Positions 15,685-24,519 of a stretch of DNA of 64,000 nt are shown piece after piece (within the stretch, counting starts at the first letter, position 1; each line of letters begins with the position of its first letter). The stretch lies in NCBI RefSeq assembly GCF_900103505.1, contig NZ_FNIA01000010.1:1-64000 (forward strand). The letters run 5' to 3'. Below the pieces are notes generated by a model, which had not been told where the DNA came from, ran no database searches, and saw nothing but the letters and a program-made list of their open reading frames with translations. The translations under genes were made by a program, and so were the position numbers. This DNA comes from Haloarchaeobius iranensis. GTDB lineage: Archaea > Halobacteriota > Halobacteria > Halobacteriales > Natrialbaceae.

Positions 15685-16350
15685 TCAGTGTGTCCCGTCG
15701 ACGCCCGCCTCGCGCTCGAACCGGTCGAAGAACGTCTCGACGAACTGCCAGCGTTCCCGCCCGAGCCGACGGCCGGGGTCGGTGTGGAGGGCGTCCAGCC
15801 GCTCCCGCGTCCAGTGGCGGAGGAGCGAGACGTCGCGGCCGTCTTCGGGGGCCATCCTCGCCTCCGACGCGTCGTCGATGACGGCGTGCCGTTCGCCGGC
15901 CCGCCCCGAGCGCTCGCCGACGATGCAGGCGAGCCGGACGATGCCCCGCGCACCGGCGGCGTCCAGCTTGTCCGCGTCGAACAGCAGTTCGGCCTCGACG
16001 GTCGCTGGCTCGGGCGAGCTGGCCCGGATGCTGTGCGCTCGGATGCAGTGCTCGACGGCGTCGACGGTGGCCGTCGGCACGCCCTCGGAGTCGAGCAGGT
16101 CGACGGCCTCTATCGCGCCCCACACGTCGTGGTCGTCGATGTCGCCGGTGCGCTCCAGTGGCCGGCCGATGTCGTGGAGCCACGCGGCGGCGGCGAGGAC
16201 GTCCCTGTCGACGGGTCGGTCGCAGTCGTCGGCCAGCCGGAGCGCCACGTCGCGGACGCGCTCGGCGTGATAGCGGTCGTGTGCCGGGAGGGCTGCGTCG
16301 TAGTACGGGAGCGATAGCTCTCGTGCGAGGGGACCGAGGTCGGTCGTCAT
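15685..16350 (-). CDS. HD domain hydrolase
   Basis: The start at 16350 gives 221 residues. HD-family metal ligands are visible: HDRYHAERV near 24-32, AWLHDIGRP near 56-64, a HDVW near 74 and FDADKLDAAG near 125-134. These proteins are metal-dependent phosphohydrolases, often acting on nucleotides. The substrate cannot be read from the sequence. The start was chosen because the frame upstream is a poor extension through the azf remnant. Single gene. Confidence 0.87.
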   Translation of the reverse strand: MTTDLGPLARELSLPYYDAALPAHDRYHAERVRDVALRLADDCDRPVDRDVLAAAAWLHDIGRPLERTGDIDDHDVWGAIEAVDLLDSEGVPTATVDAVEHCIRAHSIRASSPEPATVEAELLFDADKLDAAGARGIVRLACIVGERSGRAGERHAVIDDASEARMAPEDGRDVSLLRHWTRERLDALHTDPGRRLGRERWQFVETFFDRFEREAGVDGTH

Positions 16351-16399
16351 GGAGGGGCGCGGAAGTCGCTCCGGTGGCAGTATAGTGGTTGTGGAGTCG

Positions 16400-16500
16400 T
16401 CACTCGTCGGTCCAGTCCGTCGAGTCGTCCAGCGGCTCGTAGCCGAGGACCTCCTTCGCGTTCTCCAGCGAGTAGTACCTGGGGCCGTCGTCGGACGTAC
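16400..16500 (-). pseudogene. Remnant of the 3' end of an azf-like gene
   Basis: The minus strand encodes RYYSLENAKEVLGYEPLDDS and TDWTDE, closely matching the end of the intact azf gene 500 bases away (KYYSLENAKEVLGYEPLDNS, ADWNEE). Only about 28 codons remain; upstream the similarity stops near 16500 and AT-rich DNA with the small membrane gene begins. The two copies differ at many third positions, so the duplication is old or came from a related strain. Confidence 0.85.
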
Positions 16501-16535
16501 GCGAATTCGTGAATCGATACGTACAGAGAGTAGGC

Positions 16536-16772
16536 TTAACGATATTGGCGATTGGGAATTGGCCCACCCTGACCTGGATTCCGCTTTTGAAGGTACAGCA
16601 TACCAACGATTACTGCACCGACAATTGGTGGAATAAACATCCCAACGAAGAACCCAACAGCCCACATATCCGCAGTCTCGATATTTCGTTTTCGGCCATC
16701 AAGAAATATCCAGACTGCACCAAGAACACCAAGAAATACTGCTAAAATTCCTGGTATTTCGATTCCGACCAT
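16536..16772 (-). CDS. Small protein with two or three membrane helices between azf copies
   Basis: The 78-residue product has hydrophobic segments at about 4-24 (GIEIPGILAVFLGVLGAVWI) and 36-62 (MWAVGFFVGMFIPPIVGAVI), linked by FLDGRKRN, and a basic tail. I cannot name a family. The DNA is AT-rich compared with azf and the HD gene on each side, and the gene sits exactly where the azf remnant is cut off, so it probably arrived with the rearrangement. Confidence 0.65.
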   Translation of the reverse strand: MVGIEIPGILAVFLGVLGAVWIFLDGRKRNIETADMWAVGFFVGMFIPPIVGAVIVGMLYLQKRNPGQGGPIPNRQYR

Positions 16773-16911
16773 GAATTATTGCTGTTCTCCTGAGTGATAT
16801 TTTTTGGGTGTGTCGAACGCTAACGTTAGATAAGTACACCTACGTACCGGACGTTTCAGCCCGGACTGGTGTCGTAGCAACGACTCTCGATTGCGCCACC
16901 GAAACACACTC

Positions 16912-17664
16912 TCACTCCTCGTTCCAGTCGGCCGAGTTATCGAGCGGCTCGTACCCCAGCACCTCCTTCGCGTTCTCCAGCGAGTAGTACTTGCGGTCGT
17001 TGTCGGAGATGCCGTAGACGATCTCGTAGTCGTAGTCCGCCGTGAGACAGCAGTCGAACAGGTGCGCACAGTCCCGGTACGAGAGCCACATCGCCTGCCC
17101 ACGCTCGTAGTCCTTCGGCGGGTGGTCCTTCGTGAGGTTGCCGATGCGGACCGCGACGAAGGAGAGGTCGTGCTCGTCGTGGTAGTACCGGCCCAGCAGT
17201 TCGCCGCTGGCCTTGGAGACGCCGTAGAGGTTGCCCGGTCGCGGCAGTTCGCTCCCGTCGAGCCGGAAGTCGTCGTGGGTGCGGTAGAGGTCGGGCTTGC
17301 GCTCGGTCTCGTAGTGCTTGACGGCGTGGTTCGAGGAGGCGAAGACGACGCGTTCGACGCCCGCGTCGATGGCGGCCGAGAGCACGTTCTGCGTGCCGTC
17401 GATGTTGTTGGCGAGGACGCTGTCCCAGGGCGCGGTCTTCCGTGGGTCGCCGGCGAGGTGGACGACGGCGCCACAGCCCTCGACGGCGTCGCGGATGGCG
17501 TCCTCGTCGGTCACGTTGGCGACGACGAACTCGCCGGGGTAGTCGTCGGGGTCCGTCGGCGGGTCGCGGTCGAGGCACCGCCACTCGTAGTCGCCGGCCA
17601 GCTCGTCGAGGATGGCGGTGCCGACGTGGCCGGACGCGCCGGTGAGGAGGACGGGGTCGTCCAT
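16912..17664 (-). CDS. azf: NAD-dependent epimerase/dehydratase fold glucose-6-phosphate dehydrogenase
   Basis: The 250-residue protein has a short-chain (extended SDR) fold: TGASGHVG at 8-15, VVHLAGDPR near 67-75, and the YGVSKASGE active site with Tyr and Lys near 146-154. It resembles Azf of haloarchaea, an NAD-dependent glucose-6-phosphate dehydrogenase of the oxidative pentose phosphate route. Family members ending in YYSLENAKEVLGYEPLD are typical. The neighbourhood (rpa2, histone and deacetylase within 8 kb) also matches what I recall around azf in Haloferax. The identification of the substrate is by family only. Confidence 0.85.
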   Translation of the reverse strand: MDDPVLLTGASGHVGTAILDELAGDYEWRCLDRDPPTDPDDYPGEFVVANVTDEDAIRDAVEGCGAVVHLAGDPRKTAPWDSVLANNIDGTQNVLSAAIDAGVERVVFASSNHAVKHYETERKPDLYRTHDDFRLDGSELPRPGNLYGVSKASGELLGRYYHDEHDLSFVAVRIGNLTKDHPPKDYERGQAMWLSYRDCAHLFDCCLTADYDYEIVYGISDNDRKYYSLENAKEVLGYEPLDNSADWNEE

Positions 17665-17718
17665 TCGGTCGGAGGAACGACGGGCGACAGTAAGTAGGAT
17701 GTGGTTTCGGCCGGCGGC

Positions 17719-18030
17719 TCAGTCGCCGGTGGTCCAGACGCTCGCGGCGCGCTCGACGGCCGCGGCGTAATCACTGATGATGCGGGCCGGGGCGGCGGCG
17801 AGAGTCGCGATGGCGTCGCGGTCGCCGGCGTCGTCGCCGGGGCCGTAGGACCGGCGGACGGTGAGGGTGTGCTCGCAGTCGGGGCAGACCAGGGCGGTGC
17901 CCCCGGCGCGGTCGGCACGGAGCCAGTCGCCGTCGACCGGGCTCTCGTGGTCGCAGGCCCCACAGAACAGCGTGGCCTTGCGACGTGTGCGTGTGCCGTC
18001 GCCGGGTGCGTCGACACGGATATCGCTCAT
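17719..18030 (-). CDS. Small haloarchaeal zinc-ribbon protein
   Basis: With the start at 18030 (MSDIRVDAPGDGTRTRRKAT) the product is 103 residues. It has a CGAC and a later CPDC pair (LFCGACDHES and LVCPDCEHTL), forming a zinc ribbon, followed by a helical tail. Many such short zinc-ribbon proteins occur in haloarchaea and their roles are unknown. An upstream Met extension is possible but the zinc-ribbon proteins usually start near here. Confidence 0.78.
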   Translation of the reverse strand: MSDIRVDAPGDGTRTRRKATLFCGACDHESPVDGDWLRADRAGGTALVCPDCEHTLTVRRSYGPGDDAGDRDAIATLAAAPARIISDYAAAVERAASVWTTGD

Positions 18031-18125
18031 ACTCCGGATAAGGGTTTCCAGGCGTATAAGCCTCTCTTGCGTGTGTGTACCGATAGCAACGGAGCCGTTC
18101 ACATCGCTCGTGAGGGTGGTGTCTC

Positions 18126-18968
18126 TCACCCGAGTGCGACGTCCAGCGAGAGCATCACGAGCACGCCGACCATCGTCCCGAGGGTGGCGACCCGTTCGTT
18201 CCCGCGGGCGTGGGTCTCCGGGACGATCTCGTCGCTGATGACGAACAGCATCCCGCCCGCGGCGAAGCCCATCGCGTACGGGAGGATGGGCGCGGCGACG
18301 CTCACAGCGAGCGCGCCGAACAGCGCGAGCGGAATCTCCACCAGCCCCGCCCGGATGCCCGCGAACGCGGCGTAGAACCGCTTGCCCAGTCCGGCGTTGA
18401 CCGCGGCGACCGACACCGCGAACCCCTCGGGGATGTTCTGGATGCCGATGGCGAACATCAGCGAGATGGCGTTCCCGAGTGCGGACTGCCCGTCGACGGT
18501 CGCAGTCGGGTCCAGCGCCGCCGAGCCGAGGCCGACACCGACCGCCAGTCCCTCCGGCATGTTGTGGAGCGTGATGGCGACGATGAACAGCAGGACGGAG
18601 GCGACCCGGGCGTCGTCGCCCCGGCCCTCCTCACGCGTCCGTCCCGTGACGAACACGTGGACGTGTGGCACCCACTCGTCGGCCTGGTCGAGCAGGAGCA
18701 CGCCGAGCCCGAAGCCGACGACGACCGGGACGAGGCTCCCCCCTGCGAGCTCGATACCGGGCAGGATGAGGCTCGTGTAGCTCGCCGACAGCATCACGCC
18801 CGCCGCGAAGCCCAGCAGCCCGTCGAGCTCGGGCTCCGAGGGGTCGGGCCAGACGAACACCAGGCACGCGCCGAGGAGGTTCATGCCCGCGATGACGAGC
18901 CCCCCGACCAGCCCCCAGACCAGCGCGTTCGTCCCGAACAGGTCGACGAACTGGGATTCGAGGCTCAC
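18126..18968 (-). CDS. ZIP family metal transporter
   Basis: The 280-residue protein has about eight membrane helices. Helix 4 carries HNMPEG (LHNMPEGLAVGV) and helix 5 carries QNIPEG, the pair of ZIP metal-binding motifs; the Gln instead of His is the GufA-type form. A short His-rich cytoplasmic loop (HVHVF) follows the third helix. It should move zinc, iron or similar divalent cations into the cytoplasm. Length is normal. Its stop overlaps no other gene; the next gene upstream is transcribed in the same direction. Confidence 0.92.
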   Translation of the reverse strand: MSLESQFVDLFGTNALVWGLVGGLVIAGMNLLGACLVFVWPDPSEPELDGLLGFAAGVMLSASYTSLILPGIELAGGSLVPVVVGFGLGVLLLDQADEWVPHVHVFVTGRTREEGRGDDARVASVLLFIVAITLHNMPEGLAVGVGLGSAALDPTATVDGQSALGNAISLMFAIGIQNIPEGFAVSVAAVNAGLGKRFYAAFAGIRAGLVEIPLALFGALAVSVAAPILPYAMGFAAGGMLFVISDEIVPETHARGNERVATLGTMVGVLVMLSLDVALG

Positions 18969-19382
18969 GCCGCCCGGCCTCCGGGTTGCATTACGCGGAC
19001 GGTTCTCCGTGCGGGCGTTTCAGTGTTGTCCCCCAGTATCACCTGCCGGCATCGTTGCGACAGGGGGCCGACGGCGAGAACAGCCCGAAAGCCTCGTCTG
19101 TCGTGGGACTCTCTGGGAGCAAGAACAGCCAGAAAGCCCCGACCCTTTCAGTCCCGCCCGCAACAGCACCGCACCTCAGGCCTCCCCAGCCGACTGCGAT
19201 GCTCGCTGCGCTTCTCATCCCTCGCGCGGATGGCTCACGGTCTCGCTGGCGCTCACGGGTCGCAAGCTCCCCGTTCGCAGTCGCGGTTCTCGCTCGCTAG
19301 CGCTCACTTCGAACCGCGCACCGCTCGACACGCTCGCCAGCCGCGCGCCGGGAGCGAAACTGTGGGAATCGGAGCCGGGCCG
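18969..19382. other. Intergenic spacer with dispersed repeat
   Basis: About 414 bases between the ZIP and aldo/keto reductase genes. No gene is visible. Most of it (19124-19349) is the dispersed repeat described below; the left part holds the ZIP promoter. Confidence 0.6.
19124..19349. repeat. Dispersed haloarchaeal intergenic repeat, copy 1
   Basis: It begins AACAGCCAGAAAGCCCC, contains CCTTTCAGTCCCG, then CACCGCACCTCA, GCCTCCCCA and CTCATCCCTCGC, and ends ACGCTCGCCAGCCGCGCGCC. The same ordered blocks recur at 56021-56318. Nothing in it looks coding. Confidence 0.8.
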
Positions 19383-20246
19383 TTACTCCTCGCCGACCGC
19401 GTCCAGTTGGGCCATCTCGTCGTCGGTCAGTTCGAGCGCCGAGGCGGCGACGTTCTCCTCGAGGTGGCCGACGCTGCCGGTGCCGGGGATGGGGAGGGTC
19501 ACGTCGGAGTGGCCGAGCAGCCACGCGATGGCGACCTGTTGCTGCGAGGCGTCGTGGGCGTCGGCCACCTCGTCGACGGCTGCGGCCACGTCGTCGTTCA
19601 GCTCGCTCGCGCCGAGGGGGTACCACGGGATGAAGCCGACGCCGTGGTCCTCGCAGGCCGCGAGCACGTCTGCCTCCTCGCGGTAGCCGACGTTGAACCG
19701 GTTCTGGACGGTGGCGACGTCGACGATGTCGAGTGCGGTCTCGAGCTGGTCGACGCTGACGTTGCTCACGCCGACGTGGTCGACGACGCCGTCGTCCTTG
19801 AGTTCGGCCAGCGCGTGGATGGAGTCCTCGAACGGGGTGTCGGGGTCGGGCCGGTGGTACTGGTAGAGGTCGATGCTGTCGACGCCGAGGCGGTCGCGGC
19901 TGCAGAGCACGGCGTTCCTGAGGTAGTCCGGGTCGCCGTGGGGGAGCCACTCGCCGTCGCGGTTCCGCAGCAGGCCGCCCTTCGTCGCCACCACGAGGTC
20001 GTCGCGGGTGCAGTCGAGCGCCTCGCTGAGGATGCGCTCGGAGACGCCGGGGCCGTAGGAGTCGGCGGTGTCGACGAAATCCACGTCGAGTTCGACCGCG
20101 CGCTGGGCCACGCGTCGGGCCTCCGCCTCGTCTGCCGGCGGCCCGATGATGTCCTCGCCGGTGAGCCGCATCGCGCCGAAGCCGAGGCGGTTGACCGTCG
20201 TCTCGCCGTCGAGGTCGAACGTCTCGGACTGGTTCTGTGTCGCCAT
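19383..20246 (-). CDS. Aldo/keto reductase
   Basis: The start at 20246 gives 287 residues. The family catalytic set is present: Asp59 and Tyr64 in DTADSYGPG, Lys89 in VVATKGG, and His131 in YQYHRPD. The NADPH-binding end IPGTGSVGHLEEN is also clear. It reduces an aldehyde or ketone with NAD(P)H; the substrate is unknown. A longer open frame upstream is not needed because the beta-barrel starts at about residue 10. Confidence 0.93.
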   Translation of the reverse strand: MATQNQSETFDLDGETTVNRLGFGAMRLTGEDIIGPPADEAEARRVAQRAVELDVDFVDTADSYGPGVSERILSEALDCTRDDLVVATKGGLLRNRDGEWLPHGDPDYLRNAVLCSRDRLGVDSIDLYQYHRPDPDTPFEDSIHALAELKDDGVVDHVGVSNVSVDQLETALDIVDVATVQNRFNVGYREEADVLAACEDHGVGFIPWYPLGASELNDDVAAAVDEVADAHDASQQQVAIAWLLGHSDVTLPIPGTGSVGHLEENVAASALELTDDEMAQLDAVGEE

Positions 20247-20348
20247 GGAGTGACGTGCGACCGCCTCCCTCAAGAGTGTCGGTGTCCCGGCCACAGCCAC
20301 CGTCTCTCCGGGGCGAGCCAGGGCAGTTGGCCGTCGTCGCTGGCCGCG

Positions 20349-22391
20349 TCAGCGGTGCGGTCCAGCCGGCCACTCCGCGTCGACGGGCCGGACCGGCTCG
20401 TCGGGGCCGGCCGGGCGCGGTTCGGGGGCAACGGGCTCTTCGACGGCCTCCGCGGTCACGCGGTCGAACGGGAGCTCGGAGACCGGCTCCCACGTCTCCT
20501 CGTCGACGACGGTCAGCCCGTCGTTCGAGAACACGTAGAGGTAGTCACCGACGTACGCCGCGCGGGTCGCCGGCTCGTCCGTCTCGACGAACGCCTGCTG
20601 GTTCAGCTCCGTGTCGAACACGTAGCCGCCCCGGTCGGTCGGCAGGAAGAACACCTCGTGGCGCTGGTCGTAGAGGAACGCGTGGTGCGTCTGCGCGACG
20701 GCGGACCAGCGCGCGTCGAGGATGCGCGACTCCGCGACGGTCGGGTTCTGCGGGTCCGACACGTCGAACACCGTCGCCTTCACCCGCCCGTCCTCCTCGC
20801 CGATGCCGAGGACGCGGTCGCCGGACAGCGGGTGGAGGTACCGCGAGAAACCGGGGAGCTTCAGCTCGCCCTGTATCTCGGGGTTCGCCGGGTCGGAGAG
20901 GTCGAGCGTGTAGAACGGGTCTATCTGCCGGAAGGTGACGACGTACGCGGTGTCGCCCTCGAAACGGACCGAGTAGATCTCCTCCGTCTCGCCCATGTTC
21001 CGGGCCGAGCCCTGGACCTCGAGCGAGCCGTCCAGCGTGTAGACGTCGTTGACCGAGGTCGCGCCCATCGGGTCGACGGTCGTCGCGATGCGCAGCGTGC
21101 CCTCGTGCTCGTCGAGCGCCCACTGGTTCAGCGGGCGGCCGGGTACCTCGCCGGTCTCGGCGACCGAGAGGGAGTCGCCGTCGCGGTCGATGCGGACGAT
21201 GCCCGACCGCAGCAGGTCGCGCTTGCGCTCGTCGACGTACTCCTCGTAGCCGGACCGGAGGTCCGAGCGGAGCTGGTCGCGCTCCTCGGCGGGCTGACGG
21301 GCGAGCCAGTCCTGGACGACCGCGCGGAGCTCGGTCATCCGCGCGTTCGCCGTGAGGTCGTACGTCGCCAGCTCGTCGAGGCGGTCGTGCGCCTGCTCGT
21401 CGAGTAGCTCGCTGCCCTGCAGGTACGCCTGGTACGTCTCCGCGTAGGGCGTGCGCTGCGTGTAGGTGAGGTACACCGAGTCGTTCGTGACGTACGTCGC
21501 GGAGTGCTGACGCGTCCCGAGGAACGTCACGCGGTCGTGCTCGTCGCCGGTGTGCGGGTCCATCGAGACGACGGTGTAGGTGACGGAGGCGTCGGCGTCC
21601 GCACCGGGGTGGTACACGTCGGTGCAGGCCGTCCCCGGCCGGTCGGTGAACGGCTCGACGGGACACGGGTCGTCGAGCGTGACGCCCTGCTGGAGCACGA
21701 GGACGAGCCGGCCCTCGGTCATGCGGGCGGTCTGGATGCGCGCGTTCAGCCCGACCGACCACACCTGCTCGGGGCTCGCCCGGTCGGCGACGTCGTAGCC
21801 CGTGACGCGGTCGTTCGAGAGGACGACGAGCGTGTCGTTCACGAGCAGGAGCTGGCCCGAGTCGTCGATACCGCCGACGAGTTCGGGCGCGGCGGGGTCG
21901 CTCGCGTCGAGTATCCTGGTCCGACCGTGGCCGTCCTCGCGGACGTAGCCGCCGCCCCAGTACCGCCCGTCGGCGTAGTACAGCGTCTGTTGGCCGGTCT
22001 GGAGCCGGTCCGGTTCGGCGACACCCCGGACCTGGACGTTCGTGTCGGAGATGCGGGTCTCGCCGCCGCCACCGCCGCTGCCGCCCGCACGCTGTCCGTT
22101 CGTCGCGGCGTCGGCGGTCTCGACAGCGACATCGACATCGCCCTGGAAGGTGACCCCGCCGCCGCCGAGGGAGACACGGCTGTCGCGCTGTGCCGCGGCG
22201 ACGTACGCCTCGAACGCCGCCTCGGAGTCGAACTGTTCGACCGACGCGTCGTCACCCACGGTCGGCGGGTCCGTCGCCGAAGGGTCGGTCGTGTCGTCGG
22301 GACTGTCCGTCACGAGTGCGAATGCACCCACGCCGACCGCCACCGTCGCGATGGCGGCCAGTAACACCACTACCTGGAGGGAACGTCGCAT
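20349..22391 (-). CDS. Secreted beta-propeller protein
   Basis: The 680-residue protein begins with a signal or membrane anchor (RRSLQVVVLLAAIATVAVGV), then an acidic stalk. The remaining ~600 residues show repeated blocks of the sort LVNDTLVVLSND, LYYADGRYW, AYVVTFR, LYVFSNDGLTVVDEETW, the strand pattern of the archaeal/bacterial beta-propeller family (PF09826-type) that resembles surface-exposed, protease-inhibitor-like or adhesion proteins. It lies outside the cell or on its surface; ligand unknown. Single gene, convergent with nothing, divergent from the stress-protein gene. Confidence 0.83.
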   Translation of the reverse strand: MRRSLQVVVLLAAIATVAVGVGAFALVTDSPDDTTDPSATDPPTVGDDASVEQFDSEAAFEAYVAAAQRDSRVSLGGGGVTFQGDVDVAVETADAATNGQRAGGSGGGGGETRISDTNVQVRGVAEPDRLQTGQQTLYYADGRYWGGGYVREDGHGRTRILDASDPAAPELVGGIDDSGQLLLVNDTLVVLSNDRVTGYDVADRASPEQVWSVGLNARIQTARMTEGRLVLVLQQGVTLDDPCPVEPFTDRPGTACTDVYHPGADADASVTYTVVSMDPHTGDEHDRVTFLGTRQHSATYVTNDSVYLTYTQRTPYAETYQAYLQGSELLDEQAHDRLDELATYDLTANARMTELRAVVQDWLARQPAEERDQLRSDLRSGYEEYVDERKRDLLRSGIVRIDRDGDSLSVAETGEVPGRPLNQWALDEHEGTLRIATTVDPMGATSVNDVYTLDGSLEVQGSARNMGETEEIYSVRFEGDTAYVVTFRQIDPFYTLDLSDPANPEIQGELKLPGFSRYLHPLSGDRVLGIGEEDGRVKATVFDVSDPQNPTVAESRILDARWSAVAQTHHAFLYDQRHEVFFLPTDRGGYVFDTELNQQAFVETDEPATRAAYVGDYLYVFSNDGLTVVDEETWEPVSELPFDRVTAEAVEEPVAPEPRPAGPDEPVRPVDAEWPAGPHR

Positions 22392-22495
22392 ACACGGAGC
22401 AACGACAGCGTGGATAAAGGCCGTATCGCTGGCTGAAACGCCGGTTTCAGCTTACGAGGGTAATCGTTTTCACGGTTCGGGCGGAGTGAGTGGAT

Positions 22496-22864
22496 ATGAA
22501 GGTGCTGCTGGGAATCGACGGGAGCGACGAGTCGATGAAGACGTTGCGCAAGACCATCGACCGTGCCCGGGAAGCCGGCGACGACCTGACGGTCGTCGTC
22601 GTCCCGAAGGAGGAAGCCAAGCGCTCGCAGGACGAGATGGCGGCTGCGGCCCGCGACCTCGTCACCGAGGCCGGCCTCGATGTCGACGTCCGCGTCGTCG
22701 CCGGCGACCCCGGGAGCACGCTCGTCGACATCGCGGAGCGCGAATCGTTCGACCAGCTCGCCATCGGGGGCGGCACGGAGAGCCCGATGGGGAAGATACG
22801 GCTCGGGCCGATCACCGAGTTCGTCCTGCTCAACGCGAACGTCACCGTGAGGCTCGTCCGATGA
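22496..22864 (+). CDS. Universal stress protein family, first of two-gene unit
   Basis: The product starts MKVLLGIDGSDESMKTLRKT (an in-frame GTG two codons upstream is an alternative) and ends near ITEFVLLNANVTVRLVR. It is 122 residues with the alpha/beta core and the GxxGSxxD-type nucleotide loop (AGDPGSTLVDIAE) and GGTESPMGKIRLG. Its stop overlaps the ATG of the acetyltransferase gene by four bases (ATGA), so the two are translated together. The family protects cells under stress, usually by an unknown mechanism. Confidence 0.88.
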   Translation: MKVLLGIDGSDESMKTLRKTIDRAREAGDDLTVVVVPKEEAKRSQDEMAAAARDLVTEAGLDVDVRVVAGDPGSTLVDIAERESFDQLAIGGGTESPMGKIRLGPITEFVLLNANVTVRLVR

Positions 22865-23409
22865 CCCGCGAGCGAGTCTACCCCGAGGAGCCCGCCGGCC
22901 CGTTCCCCGAGCCGCCACAGTCGTTCGCGGACAGGGAGGACCGGGAGATATCGATCGTGACCGCCGACGAGGCGGACGTCGACGCCGTCACCGACATGTA
23001 CTGCGACTTCGACCCCGCCGACCGTGCCCAGGGCATCCCTCCGACCGGCGAGACGCGCATCCGCGAGTGGCTCGACACCATCTTCGACGAGGGGATCAAC
23101 GTCGTGGCGCTCGACGACGACACCGTCGTCGGCCACGCCACGCTCGTGCCCGACACCGCCAACGGCGAGGGCGACGAGTGCGCCTACGAACTCGCCATCT
23201 TCGTCCTCCAGTCCCACCAGCGCGCCGGCATCGGCCGCCAGCTGCTCACCACGCTGCTCGGCTACGGGAAACGCGAGGGTATCGAGCGCGTCTGGCTCAC
23301 CGTCGAACGCTGGAACCGCGCGGCCGTCGAACTCTACCGCGACGTCGGCTTCGAGACCTGCGGCTCGGAGAGCTTCGAGCTGGAGATGTCGCTGCGGTTG
23401 AGCGGCTGA
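22861..23409 (+). CDS. GNAT family N-acetyltransferase
   Basis: The 182-residue protein has an N-terminal 50-residue extension followed by a GNAT fold; the acetyl-CoA loop is QRAGIGRQLLTTLL near 120-133, with WNRAAVELYRDVGF near the end as the usual fourth motif. It transfers an acetyl group to an amine; the target is unknown. It overlaps the stress-protein gene by four bases, so the pair may act together. Confidence 0.9.
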   Translation: MTRERVYPEEPAGPFPEPPQSFADREDREISIVTADEADVDAVTDMYCDFDPADRAQGIPPTGETRIREWLDTIFDEGINVVALDDDTVVGHATLVPDTANGEGDECAYELAIFVLQSHQRAGIGRQLLTTLLGYGKREGIERVWLTVERWNRAAVELYRDVGFETCGSESFELEMSLRLSG

Positions 23410-23483
23410 CGGGTCCGGCGCCGACTCCGGCAGTATCGCCCGGACCGGCGAGATTTTTACTCCGGGAGGACCTCGCACGGGGT

Positions 23484-23807
23484 ATGGCAGTGCACAGCGA
23501 GCCGACAAGCGGCGACGGCGGTCCGCAGCTCCCCCCGGCAGTGCCGTTCACGCTCCAGCACCTCTCCCGGCTGAGCTGGGAGCTCGGTTCCCGGGTCGTG
23601 GACGACGGCGCGGCGACACGCGAGGGCGTCTGGGAGCGAGCCGACGGGGGCTGGCGACTGTCGGTGTACCGGGTGACGAGCGCGACCGACGTCCTCTGCG
23701 TGCGGTCCCCGACCGGCCGCGAGCGCTTCTACGGGACGCCGCGGTCGTCGCTCGAGACGGCACGCCGGCGGCTGGCGGCGTCGGCCGACTGGCGACGGAG
23801 CCGGTAG
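23484..23807 (+). CDS. Small haloarchaeal protein of unknown function
   Basis: The ATG at 23484 gives 107 residues. The middle reads VPFTLQHLSRLSWELGSRVV and WRLSVYRVTSATDVLCVR, ending GRERFYGTPRSSLETAR and a basic tail. It is soluble, with no motif I can name. Its promoter should lie in the 70-base gap after the acetyltransferase gene. Confidence 0.7.
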   Translation: MAVHSEPTSGDGGPQLPPAVPFTLQHLSRLSWELGSRVVDDGAATREGVWERADGGWRLSVYRVTSATDVLCVRSPTGRERFYGTPRSSLETARRRLAASADWRRSR

Positions 23808-23832
23808 TCGCCGGGCGAGAAGCGGGTCGCTG

Positions 23833-24285
23833 CTACACCGACAGCAGCGGCTGACTCGCGTACAGCAGCACGTACTCGGCGGCCTTCGCGAGCACGTCGC
23901 CGGCGTCGTCCGCCATCGACTCGCGCGGGACGACGATGAAGTCCGCGCCGACCTCCTCGGCCGTGTCGAGCACGACGCTGCCGGGATGCTGTGTCTTCCG
24001 GTGCGTCGAGAAGCCGTAGGCCGTCGAGGTCGACAGGTCGACGTCCTCGTCGGCCGCCACCGACACGGTGTCGTCGACGAACGACTGGGCCTCCGCCGCG
24101 ACCTCCTCCTCGTCGACGGCACCCTCCTCGATGGCCCGCGAGACGTCCTGTCCGACGACGTACACCGCGTGCACCCTCGCGTCGTAGCTGCCCGCAATCG
24201 CCACCGCGTACTCGACCGCCGTGACGGATTCGTCGCTCCCGTCGACCGGCACGAGTACGAGGTCTACGTCGAGCGCCTCGGTCAT
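23833..24285 (-). CDS. Universal stress protein family
   Basis: With the start at 24285 the product is 150 residues. It begins MTEALDVDLVLVPVDGSDES and ends with VVPRESMADDAGDVLAKAAE, the family layout of an alpha/beta fold, although the usual glycine-rich ATP loop at the end is replaced. It belongs to the non-ATP-binding or divergent branch. It is convergent with the preceding small gene. Confidence 0.88.
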   Translation of the reverse strand: MTEALDVDLVLVPVDGSDESVTAVEYAVAIAGSYDARVHAVYVVGQDVSRAIEEGAVDEEEVAAEAQSFVDDTVSVAADEDVDLSTSTAYGFSTHRKTQHPGSVVLDTAEEVGADFIVVPRESMADDAGDVLAKAAEYVLLYASQPLLSV

Positions 24286-24519
24286 GTGCGGGAGTGCGTC
24301 GGCACGCACCAAAAACGTGCCCCCTCGCGAGTCGGTGGGCTCGGGTCCCGGTGCTCCACGGCGCAGGAGTGCACGTCTGGTGTGAACTCCACGCGTGAGG
24401 GGACCGCTCTCGAACCGAGGAGGAGTGACGCCCGGCGGCGTGACGCTACGAGGCCACTCCGGGCCGGATGGGACACGGGTCCGACCAGGCAGTTCCCTGC
24501 ACTCCGTCCCGGGAGTGCG
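24286..24519. other. Spacer upstream of the 24285 stress-protein gene
   Basis: A 234-base stretch between two minus-strand genes. It should carry the promoter of the 24285 gene. I see nothing else convincing. Confidence 0.4.

Noticed and set aside
18210-21407. A 1065-residue open frame on the plus strand
   Set aside because: It is antisense to the ZIP, aldo/keto reductase and beta-propeller genes, all of which have clear motifs.
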